Below are positions 42,218-50,988 of a DNA stretch of 64,000 nucleotides, in pieces. A program made the position numbers and the translations under genes. The stretch comes from Pseudonocardia endophytica (lineage in GTDB: Bacteria; Actinomycetota; Actinomycetes; Mycobacteriales; Pseudonocardiaceae), in contig NZ_SMFZ01000002.1 in the NCBI RefSeq assembly GCF_004339565.1, positions 186,001 to 250,000 of the forward strand, given 5' to 3'. Under the pieces are notes generated by a model that was not told the DNA's origin, searched no databases, and was given only the letters and a program-made list of their open reading frames with translations. Every line of letters begins with the position of its first letter. The first letter of the stretch is position 1.

Positions 42218-42814
42218 CTAGAAGGAGCGGAGACCCAGCGACTCCAGCTCCAGCGACGCCAGCCGCCGGGTCACGGAGGGGTCGCCGGCCCGCCAGTCCG
42301 CGGCCGGGTCGGGGGAGACGTTCCGGAGCGTGCGGACCGGCGCCCTGGACAGCGCGCGCAGGGCCAGCAGGTCGGGCGACGAGGACCGGGCGGCGACGGC
42401 GGCGCCCGCCCGTCGCGCGTAGCGAAGCCGCAGCGGGAGCCACGTGAGGAGCACCGGCAGGAGCAGCGCCAGCGGGACGAGCAGTCCCGCGGCCGTCGCC
42501 AGCGTGCCGATCGAGTCGCCGTAGTCCTGACCGGCCTGGGCCAGTCCTGCGCCCGCGTCGACGCCAGGGGTCAGCGCGCGGGCGAGATCGTCCCCGACGA
42601 ACGGGAGGCCGGACGCGGTCTGCGACGCCCCGGTGAACGTGTCCCGCACCTGCCCGCCCGCGGTGGCGAGCGTCCTGGCAGGTCCCTGCAACGCGAGCAG
42701 ACCGTCCCGGACGGCGGTACCGACGAGCACCGCGACCACGATCCAGACCAGCACGAGCAGGTCGGCGACGAGCTGCGGGACGAGGCGACCGGGGCGTTCG
42801 GCGTACCAGCGCAT
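42218..42814 (-). CDS. Two-helix membrane protein of unknown function
   Basis: 198 residues. A first transmembrane helix lies at about 15-37 (LVADLLVLVWIVVAVLVGTAV), a long soluble segment of about 80 residues (a possible external loop) follows, and a second helix lies at about 105-130 (LATAAGLLVPLALLLPVLLTWLPL). A basic and then neutral C-terminal tail follows (RYARRAGAAVAARSSSPDLLALRAL). This plan is widespread in actinomycetes, but no function is known to me. Confidence 0.65.
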   Translation of the reverse strand: MRWYAERPGRLVPQLVADLLVLVWIVVAVLVGTAVRDGLLALQGPARTLATAGGQVRDTFTGASQTASGLPFVGDDLARALTPGVDAGAGLAQAGQDYGDSIGTLATAAGLLVPLALLLPVLLTWLPLRLRYARRAGAAVAARSSSPDLLALRALSRAPVRTLRNVSPDPAADWRAGDPSVTRRLASLELESLGLRSF

Positions 42815-42930
42815 GGCACTGTCTACCGCAGCGACCCGGACCGGCGACGTCGCAGGGATCCGCCGGACCTCGCAGCGCGTGCCGGGCCTGCGAGGCCGGG
42901 CGACGGCCTGCGAGGTCGGGGCGCCGGCGC

Positions 42931-43614
42931 TCAGAGCAGGCCGAGCTTCGTCCCCGCGTAGACGGCCTCGGCGCGGCGGGACACCATCAGCTTGCGCATC
43001 AGGTTCCCGACGTGGAACTTCACCGTCGTCTCCGAGATGAACAGCTCGGCGCCGATCGCCCGGTTGGACAGGCCCCTGGCCAGCAGGCGCAGCACGTCGA
43101 GCTCCCGGTCGGTGAGCCGCTCCCGGTCCGGCATGCCGCCGGACAGCGAGCGGACCATCGCGGACGCGCTGCGGGCGTCGAACGCGCTCTCCCCGCGGGA
43201 CACCGCGCGGATCGCGCGCACCAGCTCCGTCGTGTCCACGTCCTTGACGACGTAGCCGCGCGCGCCCGCCTGCACCGACTCCACGACGAGCCGGTCCTCG
43301 GCGAACGTGGTCAGCACGAGCACGCCGATGCCCGGGTGGGCCGCGCAGAGCTGGCGGCAGACGTCGAGGCCGTCGGTCTGTGGCCCGGACGCGAGCTTGA
43401 GGTCGAGCAGCACGACGTGCGGGTGGCCGCCGGCCACGGCCGTGATCGCCTCCGGCCCGCTGCCGGCCTCGCCGACGACCCGCAGGTCGTCCTCGCGCTC
43501 CAGGACGGCGCGCAGGCCCTGCCGCATGATCGAGTGGTCGTCGACGAGCACGATCCGGATCGGTCCGCCCCGGACGGCACCGGGGTCCTTGGTGGTGGGT
43601 CGTGCGGAGTTCAC
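42931..43614 (-). CDS. LuxR/NarL-type response regulator (MnoR-like)
   Basis: 227 residues from GTG, after an AGGAGG site. A receiver domain with acidic Asp25-Asp26, phospho-acceptor Asp71 (VVLLDLKL) and Lys in GYVVKDVD, then a LuxR helix-turn-helix (LTDRELDVLRLLARGLSNRAIGAELFISETTVKFHVGN region) at the C-terminus. Its start overlaps the kinase stop (GTGA). Together with the kinase and the alcohol dehydrogenase just upstream, it recalls the mycobacterial MnoS-MnoR pair, which controls the methanol:NDMA-oxidoreductase gene mno. Confidence 0.88.
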   Translation of the reverse strand: MNSARPTTKDPGAVRGGPIRIVLVDDHSIMRQGLRAVLEREDDLRVVGEAGSGPEAITAVAGGHPHVVLLDLKLASGPQTDGLDVCRQLCAAHPGIGVLVLTTFAEDRLVVESVQAGARGYVVKDVDTTELVRAIRAVSRGESAFDARSASAMVRSLSGGMPDRERLTDRELDVLRLLARGLSNRAIGAELFISETTVKFHVGNLMRKLMVSRRAEAVYAGTKLGLL

Positions 43615-45014
43615 CGCACCTCCTCGCTCGTGCGGACCCCGTTCGACGACCCGAGCGGGACGTCCACGAGGACCTGGAGACCGCCGATCCGTGACCGGCG
43701 GAAGCGCAGGGATCCGCTCATCTCGCGGGAGCGGGCGTCCATGTTGACCAGACCGCGATGCTCGCCGGACGGCCCGCCGACCTGCGCGGCCCGCAGCGTG
43801 CGGCGGATCTCCTCCGGGTTGGCGCCGCCGTCGTCGGAGACCGAGAGGCGGACATGGTCGTCGTGGTAGGCGAGACGGACCATCGCCCGGGACGCCGACG
43901 CGTGCATGGCCGTGTTGAACAGCGCCTCGCCCGCGATCCGGAACAGCGACTGCTCGTGGTCCGGCGGCAGCGCGACGGGTGTGCCGCCGATCTTCACCTC
44001 GACCCGCAGCTCGTCCGGCATGTGGACGGTGGACAGCCGCCGCAGCATCGACGGCAGGTCCTTGTCGCCGTGGTCGTCGTCGTTCAGCGCGTAGATCGCC
44101 GAGCGCAGCTGCTCCACCGCGCGGCGGGTGAGGTCCTTCGCCGTGTCCAGGTGCCCGACCACGGTGTCGCTGCCCTCCCACCCTGCGGCCTCGGTGCGGC
44201 ACAGCTCGATGTGCATGCCCGCGGACAGCGCGTACTGGGTGACGCTGTCGTGCAGCTCGCGGGCGATCCGGTGCCGCTCGTTGTCCAGCACCTCGCGCTG
44301 GCGGGCCGCACCGAGCGCCTGCTGGGTGGCCATCAGCTCGTCGTTGCGGGAGCGGAGGTCCTCGGCCTGCTTCGCCGTGCGGGCGTGCAGCCGCTCCGCC
44401 CGGTCGAGCAGCGCGCAGTTCTGCAGCGCCGACGCCGTCTGGCCGGCCAGGATGCGCAGCACCGAGTGGTCGGTGTCGTCGATGTCGCGGTCCGGGGGTG
44501 TCCAGGCCACGAACCCGCCGACGGTGCGCCCGTTGAGCCGGATCGGGACGTGCAGGTGGCGGCGGCCCTCGTCGTGGTCGTGGCCGTGCGCGCTCTCGGC
44601 CGGGACGCCGTCGTGGACGGCCTGGACATGCCTGCGGACCTTCTCCGGGACGAGCGCGAGGTTGACCCACTCGACGGCGTCCGGGCCGAGCACCACGTGT
44701 CGGGGGCGGGCGTCCGGCAGCTCACCGGTGACCAGCGCGAAGATGATCCAGTCCGACGAGAGGTGGTCGGCCGCGGCGTTCGCGACGGCCCGGACCAGCG
44801 CCTCGGACCCCTCCATCGTGCGCACCAGTGCGGCGGAGATCCGGTCCAGCGCGACGATCACCCGTCGCAGGCGTTCCGCGTTCACCCGGTACTCCGGGTA
44901 GAACGACGGCTTGCCGGTGCGCAGACCGGTCAGCGTGTCGAGGTCCGGACGCCTGCTCGCGCCGTTCGCGTGCGGGACCGGGGTGCGCCGACGGGGGAAC
45001 TGGGCGGCCGTCAT
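43611..45014 (-). CDS. GAF-domain sensor histidine kinase (MnoS-like)
   Basis: 467 residues with no transmembrane helix. A GAF-like region (about 55-205, with HVPIRLNGRTVGGFVAW) is followed by a HisKA_3 dimerisation helix with phospho-acceptor His255 in RIARELHDSVTQYALS, then a HATPase domain (EQSLFRIAGEALFNTAMHASA, SDDGGANPEE, HRGLVNMDARSREMSGSL). The sensor is cytoplasmic, so the signal is likely a small molecule or redox state. It is 94 bases downstream of an iron-type alcohol dehydrogenase gene and coupled to the regulator gene. Confidence 0.88.
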   Translation of the reverse strand: MTAAQFPRRRTPVPHANGASRRPDLDTLTGLRTGKPSFYPEYRVNAERLRRVIVALDRISAALVRTMEGSEALVRAVANAAADHLSSDWIIFALVTGELPDARPRHVVLGPDAVEWVNLALVPEKVRRHVQAVHDGVPAESAHGHDHDEGRRHLHVPIRLNGRTVGGFVAWTPPDRDIDDTDHSVLRILAGQTASALQNCALLDRAERLHARTAKQAEDLRSRNDELMATQQALGAARQREVLDNERHRIARELHDSVTQYALSAGMHIELCRTEAAGWEGSDTVVGHLDTAKDLTRRAVEQLRSAIYALNDDDHGDKDLPSMLRRLSTVHMPDELRVEVKIGGTPVALPPDHEQSLFRIAGEALFNTAMHASASRAMVRLAYHDDHVRLSVSDDGGANPEEIRRTLRAAQVGGPSGEHRGLVNMDARSREMSGSLRFRRSRIGGLQVLVDVPLGSSNGVRTSEEVR

Positions 45015-45108
45015 CTCAGGTGGAGACGACTATCGGACGACCACCAACCCGGGGGCCGGTAGCCGGCGGAGCTTGCGGAGCCGGCGGGGCGGGGACAACA
45101 CAGCTGTG

Positions 45109-46416
45109 TCACAACGCCTCCCGGAACAACAGCTCGATCTCGGCCTGGGTGGCCGTCCGCGGGTTGGTGGTCAGGCAGGCGTCGCCGAGTGTGAGCTGGG
45201 CCAGCCGCGGCACGTCGGAGTCCCGCACGCCGAGTGCGGCCAGCCCGGTCGGGACGCCGACCTCGTCGGCGAGCTTGCGCACCTCGGTCGCGACCATGTC
45301 GACGGCCTCGTCGCCCGGCATGTCCCGGCGCGCCGGCAGACCCATCGCCTGGGCGATCGGGACGAAACGGGTGGGGTCGTCGGCGCCGTTGAACCGGATC
45401 ACGTGCGGCAGCAGGACGCCGTTGATCACGCCGTGCGGCAGGTCGAGCATGCCGCCGACCTGGTGGCTCATCGCGTGCGTGGCGCCGAGGATCGCGTTCG
45501 TGAACGCCAGGCCGGCCTCGAGCGCGGCCTGGGCCATCGCGGAGCGCGGCTCCTCGTCGAACGGTCGGACCATCGTGACCGGCAGGTTGCCGCGCACGAG
45601 CGCGACGGCGTGCAGCGCGTGCGTGTCGGTCAGTGGTCCGTGCGCGAGCGAGACGAACGCCTCGATGCCGTGGGTCAGCGCGTCCAGGCCGGTGGCCGCG
45701 TTCAGCCAGTCCGGCATCGTGACCAGCAGGCGCGGATCGATCACCGAGACGTCCGGGACGAGCGCGCGCCCCATGATCGTGATCTTGGTGAGGCGCTCGG
45801 TGTCGGTGATGATGCAGAACTGCGAGACGTCGGCGCCGGTGCCGGACGTGGACGGGACCATGACCAGCGGCGGGATCGGGTTGGCGATCCGGTCGATGCC
45901 CTCGTAGTCTCCGATCGTGCCGCCGTTCGCGGCGAGCAGCGCGACGCCCTTCGCCGCGTCGATCACCGAGCCGCCGCCGATGCCGAGCACCACGTCGCAG
46001 CCGGACGTCACGTACTGCTCGTAGCCCGCCTGGATCTCGTGGTCCTTCGGGTTCGGCGTGACCTCGTTCCACAGCTGGGCGTGCAGACCGGCGGCGCGCA
46101 TGTGCCGCAACAGCTCGGTGGGCCAGCCGGCCTCCGTCAGCCCGGGGTCGGTGACGACGAACGGCCGTCGGGCGCCGAGGCGGGCCGCGGCATGGGCGGC
46201 CTCGACGAGCGAGTCCGGGCCGAACACGATCTCCGGGGCGTGGAACTTGGACAGCCGCGGACGGCCGGAGTCGGCGTCCCCCGGGGCGGCGGGGGTGGGC
46301 GCGTCGTCGAGCAGCACCGTCTCCCCGGCCATGCCGGTCCCACCGGTGAGGACCACTGTGCCCTCCTGAACGACGAACGACTCCCGGGAGGAGTCCCGCG
46401 CGTGGATCGTCTCCAT
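45109..46416 (-). CDS. Iron-containing alcohol dehydrogenase (Mno-like)
   Basis: 435 residues. The Fe-ADH core is clear: FGPDSLVEAAHAAARLGARRPFVVTDPGL, IGGGSVIDAAKGVALL (NAD-binding), PSTSGTGADVS, and the metal His/Asp set in GLDALTHGIEAFVS, GATHAMSHQVGG and LPHGVINGVLLPH. An extra 40-residue N-terminal piece precedes the core. Members with the same neighbouring kinase-regulator pair include methanol:NDMA oxidoreductases of actinomycetes, which oxidise methanol or 1,3-propanediol. The exact substrate is inference. Confidence 0.88.
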   Translation of the reverse strand: METIHARDSSRESFVVQEGTVVLTGGTGMAGETVLLDDAPTPAAPGDADSGRPRLSKFHAPEIVFGPDSLVEAAHAAARLGARRPFVVTDPGLTEAGWPTELLRHMRAAGLHAQLWNEVTPNPKDHEIQAGYEQYVTSGCDVVLGIGGGSVIDAAKGVALLAANGGTIGDYEGIDRIANPIPPLVMVPSTSGTGADVSQFCIITDTERLTKITIMGRALVPDVSVIDPRLLVTMPDWLNAATGLDALTHGIEAFVSLAHGPLTDTHALHAVALVRGNLPVTMVRPFDEEPRSAMAQAALEAGLAFTNAILGATHAMSHQVGGMLDLPHGVINGVLLPHVIRFNGADDPTRFVPIAQAMGLPARRDMPGDEAVDMVATEVRKLADEVGVPTGLAALGVRDSDVPRLAQLTLGDACLTTNPRTATQAEIELLFREAL

Positions 46417-46584
46417 CGTGCCCGCCGAGCGTACAGCCTCAGGGCCGTGTCGCCGACCGTTCCGACGTCCGTTCGGCGCACCGCACCGCCGCGCCGCCCG
46501 GGTGGATCACCGGGTCAGCCCGTGATCGGCGGGACCGCGACGGACGTCCGTTCCGGCGGGCGATGCCCTCTCCGGAAGGAGGGG

Positions 46585-47706
46585 TCAGAGCGAGCCGGCG
46601 TGGATCGGGCCGTCCCGCTCGGCGAGACGCGAACCAGCGGCACCCCAATGCTGGGCGATCAGTTCGGCGGCGATCGAGACCGCGGTCTCCTCCGGCGTCC
46701 GGGCGCCGAGGTCGAGCCCGATCGGCGAGGACATCCTGGCGAGCTCGGTGTCGGTGACGCCCTGCTCCTTGAGCCGGGCGAGCCGGTCGTCGTGGGTGCG
46801 CCGCGACCCCATCGCCCCGATGTAGCCGACCTCCGGCAACCGCAACGCGACCTCGAGCAACGGCACGTCGAACTTCGGATCATGGGTGAGCACACACAGC
46901 GCGGTGCGCCCGTCGATCCGGCCCGCGTCCGCCTCGGCCTGCAGGTAGCGGTGCGGCCACTCCACGACGACCTCGTTCGCGCCCGGGAACCGGGTGGCCG
47001 TCGCGAACACCGGACGCGCATCGCACACCGTCACCCGGAACCCCAGGAACGAGCCCATCTTGGCCACGGCCGCGGCGAAGTCGATCGCCCCGAACACGAT
47101 CATCCGCGGCGGCGGCGCGAACGACTCCACGAACACGGTCAGGCCCTCCCCGCGGCGCTCGCCGTTGACGCCGTAGGTCAGCAGGGAGTTCCGGCCGGCG
47201 TCGAGCAGGCCGCGGGCGTCGTCGCGGACCGCGTCGTCGATGCGGTCCGAGCCGAACCCGCCCTCGGTGCGGTCCGGCCACACCACCAAACGCCTACCCA
47301 GGCGCTCCGCGGGGCCGGTGACGATGGTCGCGACGGCGACCGGGTCCTCGTCGCGGACCGCGTCGGCGATCCGGCCGAACTGCTCGTAGCTCTGCGGGGT
47401 GACCTTCTCCACGAACACGTCCAGGATCCCGCCGCAGGTCAATCCGATCGAGAACGCGTCGTCGTCGGAGACCCCGTAACGCTGCAGCACCGGGCGGTCC
47501 TCGGCCAACACCTGCTCACCCAGCTCGTAGACCGCGCCCTCCACACAGCCGCCGGACACACTGCCCACCGCCTCACCACCGGGCCCGACCAGCATCGACG
47601 CCCCCGCCTGACGCGGCGAGGACCGCCACGTACCGACCACGGTGGCCAGCGCGACCGGCTGGTCGTTCTTCCACCAACCCTCGAGCCGGTCGATCACGTC
47701 ACGCAT
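46585..47706 (-). CDS. XdhC/CoxI family maturation protein
   Basis: 373 residues. The XdhC N-terminus (ALATVVGTWRSSPRQAGASMLVGPGGEAVGSVSGGCVEGAVYE) with the conserved Cys in SGGCVEG is seen, and the C-terminal Rossmann part (RMIVFGAIDFAAAVAKMGSFLGFRVTVCD). These proteins insert or sulfurate the molybdenum cofactor of xanthine or CO dehydrogenases. It comes after the CoxE-like gene in the same direction, with its own GGAGGAG site, 22 bases away. Confidence 0.9.
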   Translation of the reverse strand: MRDVIDRLEGWWKNDQPVALATVVGTWRSSPRQAGASMLVGPGGEAVGSVSGGCVEGAVYELGEQVLAEDRPVLQRYGVSDDDAFSIGLTCGGILDVFVEKVTPQSYEQFGRIADAVRDEDPVAVATIVTGPAERLGRRLVVWPDRTEGGFGSDRIDDAVRDDARGLLDAGRNSLLTYGVNGERRGEGLTVFVESFAPPPRMIVFGAIDFAAAVAKMGSFLGFRVTVCDARPVFATATRFPGANEVVVEWPHRYLQAEADAGRIDGRTALCVLTHDPKFDVPLLEVALRLPEVGYIGAMGSRRTHDDRLARLKEQGVTDTELARMSSPIGLDLGARTPEETAVSIAAELIAQHWGAAGSRLAERDGPIHAGSL

Positions 47707-47728
47707 GGGTCATCTCCTCCATCGGAGG

Positions 47729-48886
47729 TCACGAGTCCCGGACGACCCGGAGCAGGCGCTCCAGGGTGTCCAGGCTGTGCCCCGCCAACAACTCGTCCAA
47801 GTAGGGAAGCGCCGCGACTATTCCGCCCTGGACCGGGGCGTAGCCCTCCTTGCCCGCGTGCGGGTTGACCCACACGACCTGGTGCGCGAGCCGGGACAGC
47901 CGCTCCATCTGCGTGCCGAGCACGTCGGTCCCGCCGCGCTCCCAGCCGTCGGAGAACACGACGACGACGGCGCGGCGCGCGACCCCGCGCTGCCCCCACC
48001 GGTCCACGAACGCCTGGATCACGTCACCGAGCCGGGTGCCCCCGGACCAGTCCGGGATGGCCCGCCCGGCCGCGCTCAGCGCCCGTTCGGAGTCCCGCTG
48101 GCGTAGCTCGCGGGTGATCCGGGTGAGCCGGGTGCCGAGCGTGAACGCCTCCACCGACCGCGGGGACCGGCGTACGAACGCGTGCGCGAAGCGCAGCAGC
48201 GCGTCCGCGTAGGGCTCCATCGACCCGGACACGTCGATCAGCAGCACGACCTTGCGTGGCCTGCGGGACCGGTCGCGCCTGCGGATCTCGCGCAGCTCGC
48301 CGTGGTTGCGCAGCGCCGAGCGCAGCGTGCGGGCCGGGTCCGCCTCGCCGTGCCGGCTGCGGCGCTTGCGCCGGGACAGCCGGCTCGGCGGCTCGGGGCG
48401 CAGCAACGCCAGCAGCCTGCGCAGGTGCTCACGCTCCGGGCCGGACAGTTCTGCCATGTCCCGGCTGCGGAGGATCTCGGTGCCGGTGGCGGTGGCCCTG
48501 ATCTCCGGGCCGTCCTGCTCCTCGGGCTCGCCCTCCTCGCCCTCGCGGTGCGGGGCGAGCGAGGCGAGCTTCGGCGCGGGCGGCGGGCGCTCGTCGCGGA
48601 CCCGGGTGCGGGCACCGTCGGCCTGCTCGAACCAGGCCTCGAACGCCATGTCGTAGCGGACGACGTCGTCCGGGTCGGCGCACATGGTGAGCCGCCCGGC
48701 CCAGTACGTCTGCGTCCGGCTGGTGACGTCGAGCGTGTCCAGCGCCTCCAGGAACGCGGCGACGCGCTCGGTCGTGACCGGCAGGCCCGCGCTGCGCAGG
48801 ACCTCGGTGAACCCGACCAGGCCGAGCAGCGGATCGCCGTCGGCCTCGCCGGTGTCCTTCGGTGTCGCCGGTGAGGTGCGCGCCAC
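47729..48886 (-). CDS. CoxE-like von Willebrand factor A protein
   Basis: 385 residues from GTG. The C-terminal VWA domain has a MIDAS motif DVSGSMEPYADALLRF, then WSGGTRLGDVIQAF and FSDGWERGG. The N-terminal half (VGFTEVLRSAGLPVTTERVAAFLEAL) is the CoxE start. CoxE-type proteins work with MoxR/CoxD ATPases to mature molybdenum hydroxylases such as CO dehydrogenase. It begins 8 bases after the ATPase gene stop, so the two are an operon. Confidence 0.88.
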   Translation of the reverse strand: MARTSPATPKDTGEADGDPLLGLVGFTEVLRSAGLPVTTERVAAFLEALDTLDVTSRTQTYWAGRLTMCADPDDVVRYDMAFEAWFEQADGARTRVRDERPPPAPKLASLAPHREGEEGEPEEQDGPEIRATATGTEILRSRDMAELSGPEREHLRRLLALLRPEPPSRLSRRKRRSRHGEADPARTLRSALRNHGELREIRRRDRSRRPRKVVLLIDVSGSMEPYADALLRFAHAFVRRSPRSVEAFTLGTRLTRITRELRQRDSERALSAAGRAIPDWSGGTRLGDVIQAFVDRWGQRGVARRAVVVVFSDGWERGGTDVLGTQMERLSRLAHQVVWVNPHAGKEGYAPVQGGIVAALPYLDELLAGHSLDTLERLLRVVRDS

Positions 48887-48894
48887 GTCCGCCC

Positions 48895-49800
48895 TCAGCT
48901 GGCCAGCAGCGAGTCGAGCTGGTTGCGGACCCGGTCGGCGTCCTCGCGGTACTTGAGCACGGCGCCGAGCGTGTGCGCGGCGGACTCCACGTCCAGGTGC
49001 CGCGCGCCGACCAGCATCAGGGCGCGCGCCCAGTCCAGCGACTCGGCCACGCCGGGCGGCTTGACCAGGTCGGCGGCGCGGAGCTTGTGCGCGGCCGCCG
49101 CGACCTGTCCGGCCAGCCGCTCCGGGATGTCCGGCAGCCTGCTCCTCAGGATCTCGATCTCCCGGTTGATGTCCGGGTGGTCCAGCCAGAGGTAGAGGCA
49201 CCGGCGCTTGAGCGCGTCGTGCACCTCGCGGGTCCGGTTGGAGGTGAGCACGACGACCGGGGGCGTGGTCGCGCGGATCTCGCCGATCTCCGGGATCGTC
49301 ACGGCGTGCTCGGTGAGCACCTCCAGCAGGAACGCCTCGAACTCGTCGTCGGCGCGGTCGATCTCGTCGATGAGCAGCACCGACGGGCTCGTGCGCAGCG
49401 CACGCAGGATCGGCCGGGAGAGCAGGAACCGCTCGTCGTAGAGCGATGCCTCGATCGCGTCCGGGTCCAGCGACGCGTCGTCCGCGCTCGCGGCGGCCTC
49501 GAGCGCACGCAGGTGCAGCAGCTGGCGGGGGAAGTCCCAGTCGTAGAGCGCCTGGCCCGCGTCGATGCCGTCGTGGCACTGCAGGCGGATCAGAGGGGCG
49601 TCGAGCGTCGTCGCCAGCGCCTGGGCCAGTGCGGTCTTCCCGGTACCCGGCTCACCCTCGCAGAACAGCGGCCGGTTCATGCGCATCGCCAGGAACGTCG
49701 CCGTGGCCAGGCCGTCGTCGGGCAGGTATCCGGTGGCGCGCAGCGCCGTGGCCAGGGCCGCCGGGCTGTCCGGCATGCCGGCGGGTACGGGAGCGTTCAC
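48895..49800 (-). CDS. MoxR-family AAA+ ATPase (CoxD-like)
   Basis: 301 residues from the GTG at 49800; an ATG at 49776 is possible. The Walker A GEPGTGKTALAQALA, Walker B LLIDEIDRADDEFE, sensor 1 TSNRTREVHDALKRRC and helical lid are complete. It is a chaperone ATPase thought to remodel a partner protein with the VWA protein beside it. The order MoxR-VWA-XdhC matches the accessory part of cox operons, but the CO dehydrogenase subunits are not in the window. Confidence 0.9.
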   Translation of the reverse strand: MNAPVPAGMPDSPAALATALRATGYLPDDGLATATFLAMRMNRPLFCEGEPGTGKTALAQALATTLDAPLIRLQCHDGIDAGQALYDWDFPRQLLHLRALEAAASADDASLDPDAIEASLYDERFLLSRPILRALRTSPSVLLIDEIDRADDEFEAFLLEVLTEHAVTIPEIGEIRATTPPVVVLTSNRTREVHDALKRRCLYLWLDHPDINREIEILRSRLPDIPERLAGQVAAAAHKLRAADLVKPPGVAESLDWARALMLVGARHLDVESAAHTLGAVLKYREDADRVRNQLDSLLAS

Positions 49801-50331
49801 CAGGTCAGCATGACGGACGGCGGGTGGCGCTGCCAAAGCTGCCGGGACCGTGCGGAGGTGGTTCCGCGTCCGCGTGCGGCTGTCGAACATCGGCCCGCAC
49901 CTGCGGAGTCCGGTTCCCGCTCTGGCGTCGGAAGCCGGGGGCACCCGGCACTTCGCGGTTCCCTCTCCGGCGGAGTCGTGGACGTCACAATAGCGGTTCG
50001 ACGGGCGACGGTGTTTCCAGAATGAATCATTTTATGATCGTCTGGAATGTCCGTGATCCAAACGGTATCTGACCTGGAACATTCCTGCACGGACCTCTCC
50101 GGAAGCGGGGTATCTGCGATGTCTTTCGTCGACGTGCAGATTGACGGAATCCGCTGTACGGATCGTACCGTCGAGTGGTCCGAGGCGTTCTGATCGGGCA
50201 CGAATCATCCGTGAACCGCCGCGCCCTCGCACTGTCCCGCGGTTCTGCGGTCCGTCTCACGGAGAGAACGGGACAGCCGAGGAATGCAGTGGAGCACAGA
50301 ATCTCGGGCGGCGCGGTGGAGCCGAACAACA
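49801..50331. promoter_or_regulatory. Divergent moxR-rpf regulatory region with competing hairpins
   Basis: A 530-base region without a gene, AT-richer near its middle. Arms ATCAT/ATGAT around TTT (50026-50038) include a good -10 hexamer in each direction: TATGAT on the plus strand (50033-50038) and TAAAAT on the minus strand. Downstream, two hairpins exclude each other: 50044-50050 pairs with 50079-50085, and 50049-50055 pairs with 50088-50094. A switch in the rpf leader is possible, but no known riboswitch was recognised. The last 200 bases hold nothing identified. Confidence 0.45.
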
Positions 50332-50967
50332 ATGACCATGCGAATCATGGGTCGCAATCTCGCGCGCCTCGTCGTGGCCGGTGCCGTCGTCGCAGGCGGT
50401 TCCGCGGTGGCCGCGGGCGCCGCGTCCGCGTCCGTGCCGAGCGACCGCTGGGACGACATCGCCCAGTGCGAGAGCGGGGGCAACTGGTCGACCAACACCG
50501 GCAACGGGTACTCGGGCGGGCTGCAGTTCTCGCCGTCGACCTGGCGCGCGCACGGCGGTAAGGGATCCGCGTCGGGCGCCAGCCGCGAGGAGCAGATCGC
50601 CGTCGCCGAGCGCGTGCTCGCCTCCCAGGGCTGGGGCGCGTGGCCGTCCTGCTCCAAGAAGGTGGGCGCGGGCGGCGGCCCGTCGAAGAAGAGCAGTGCG
50701 GCGTCGAGCTCCGGCGGGTCCTCGTCGAAGTCCTCGACCAGGTCGTCCTCGAAGTCCGAGCCGCGCAAGGCCGAGAAGAAGGCCGCCCCGCGCAAGGCCG
50801 CTCCGGCTGCCGCGCCGCAGAGCGGGCCGGTCTACGCGGTGCGCCAGGGCGACACGCTGTCCGAGATCTCGACGAGCCACGGCACGTCGGTCGGGTCGAT
50901 CGCGAGCCTGAACGGCATCGCCGACCCGGACGTGATCGTCGTGGGTCAGCAGCTGCGCCTGCGCTGA
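50332..50967 (+). CDS. Resuscitation-promoting factor with LysM domain
   Basis: 211 residues. A signal peptide (about 1-34, RLVVAGAVVAGGSAVAAGAAS) is followed by the Rpf transglycosylase-like domain SDRWDDIAQCESGGNW with catalytic Glu47, then GYSGGLQFSPSTWRAHGG and ERVLASQGWGAWPSC. A Ser/Lys/Ala-rich linker leads to a C-terminal LysM domain (YAVRQGDTLSEIS ... VVGQQLRLR). It cleaves peptidoglycan to promote growth or revival. It is convergent with moaE, as is M. tuberculosis rpfA. Confidence 0.92.
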   Translation: MTMRIMGRNLARLVVAGAVVAGGSAVAAGAASASVPSDRWDDIAQCESGGNWSTNTGNGYSGGLQFSPSTWRAHGGKGSASGASREEQIAVAERVLASQGWGAWPSCSKKVGAGGGPSKKSSAASSSGGSSSKSSTRSSSKSEPRKAEKKAAPRKAAPAAAPQSGPVYAVRQGDTLSEISTSHGTSVGSIASLNGIADPDVIVVGQQLRLR

Positions 50968-50988
50968 GGCACCACCGGCTCCGGCGGG

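Noticed and set aside
41889..42443. A minus-strand 184-residue frame as an intact gene
   Set aside because: It joins antisense-like membrane-gene sequence to fragments of an SRPBCC domain; better explained as a frameshifted pseudogene.
44911..47868. A 985-residue plus-strand frame over the alcohol dehydrogenase and XdhC genes
   Set aside because: High-GC shadow frame; both minus-strand genes have complete family motifs.
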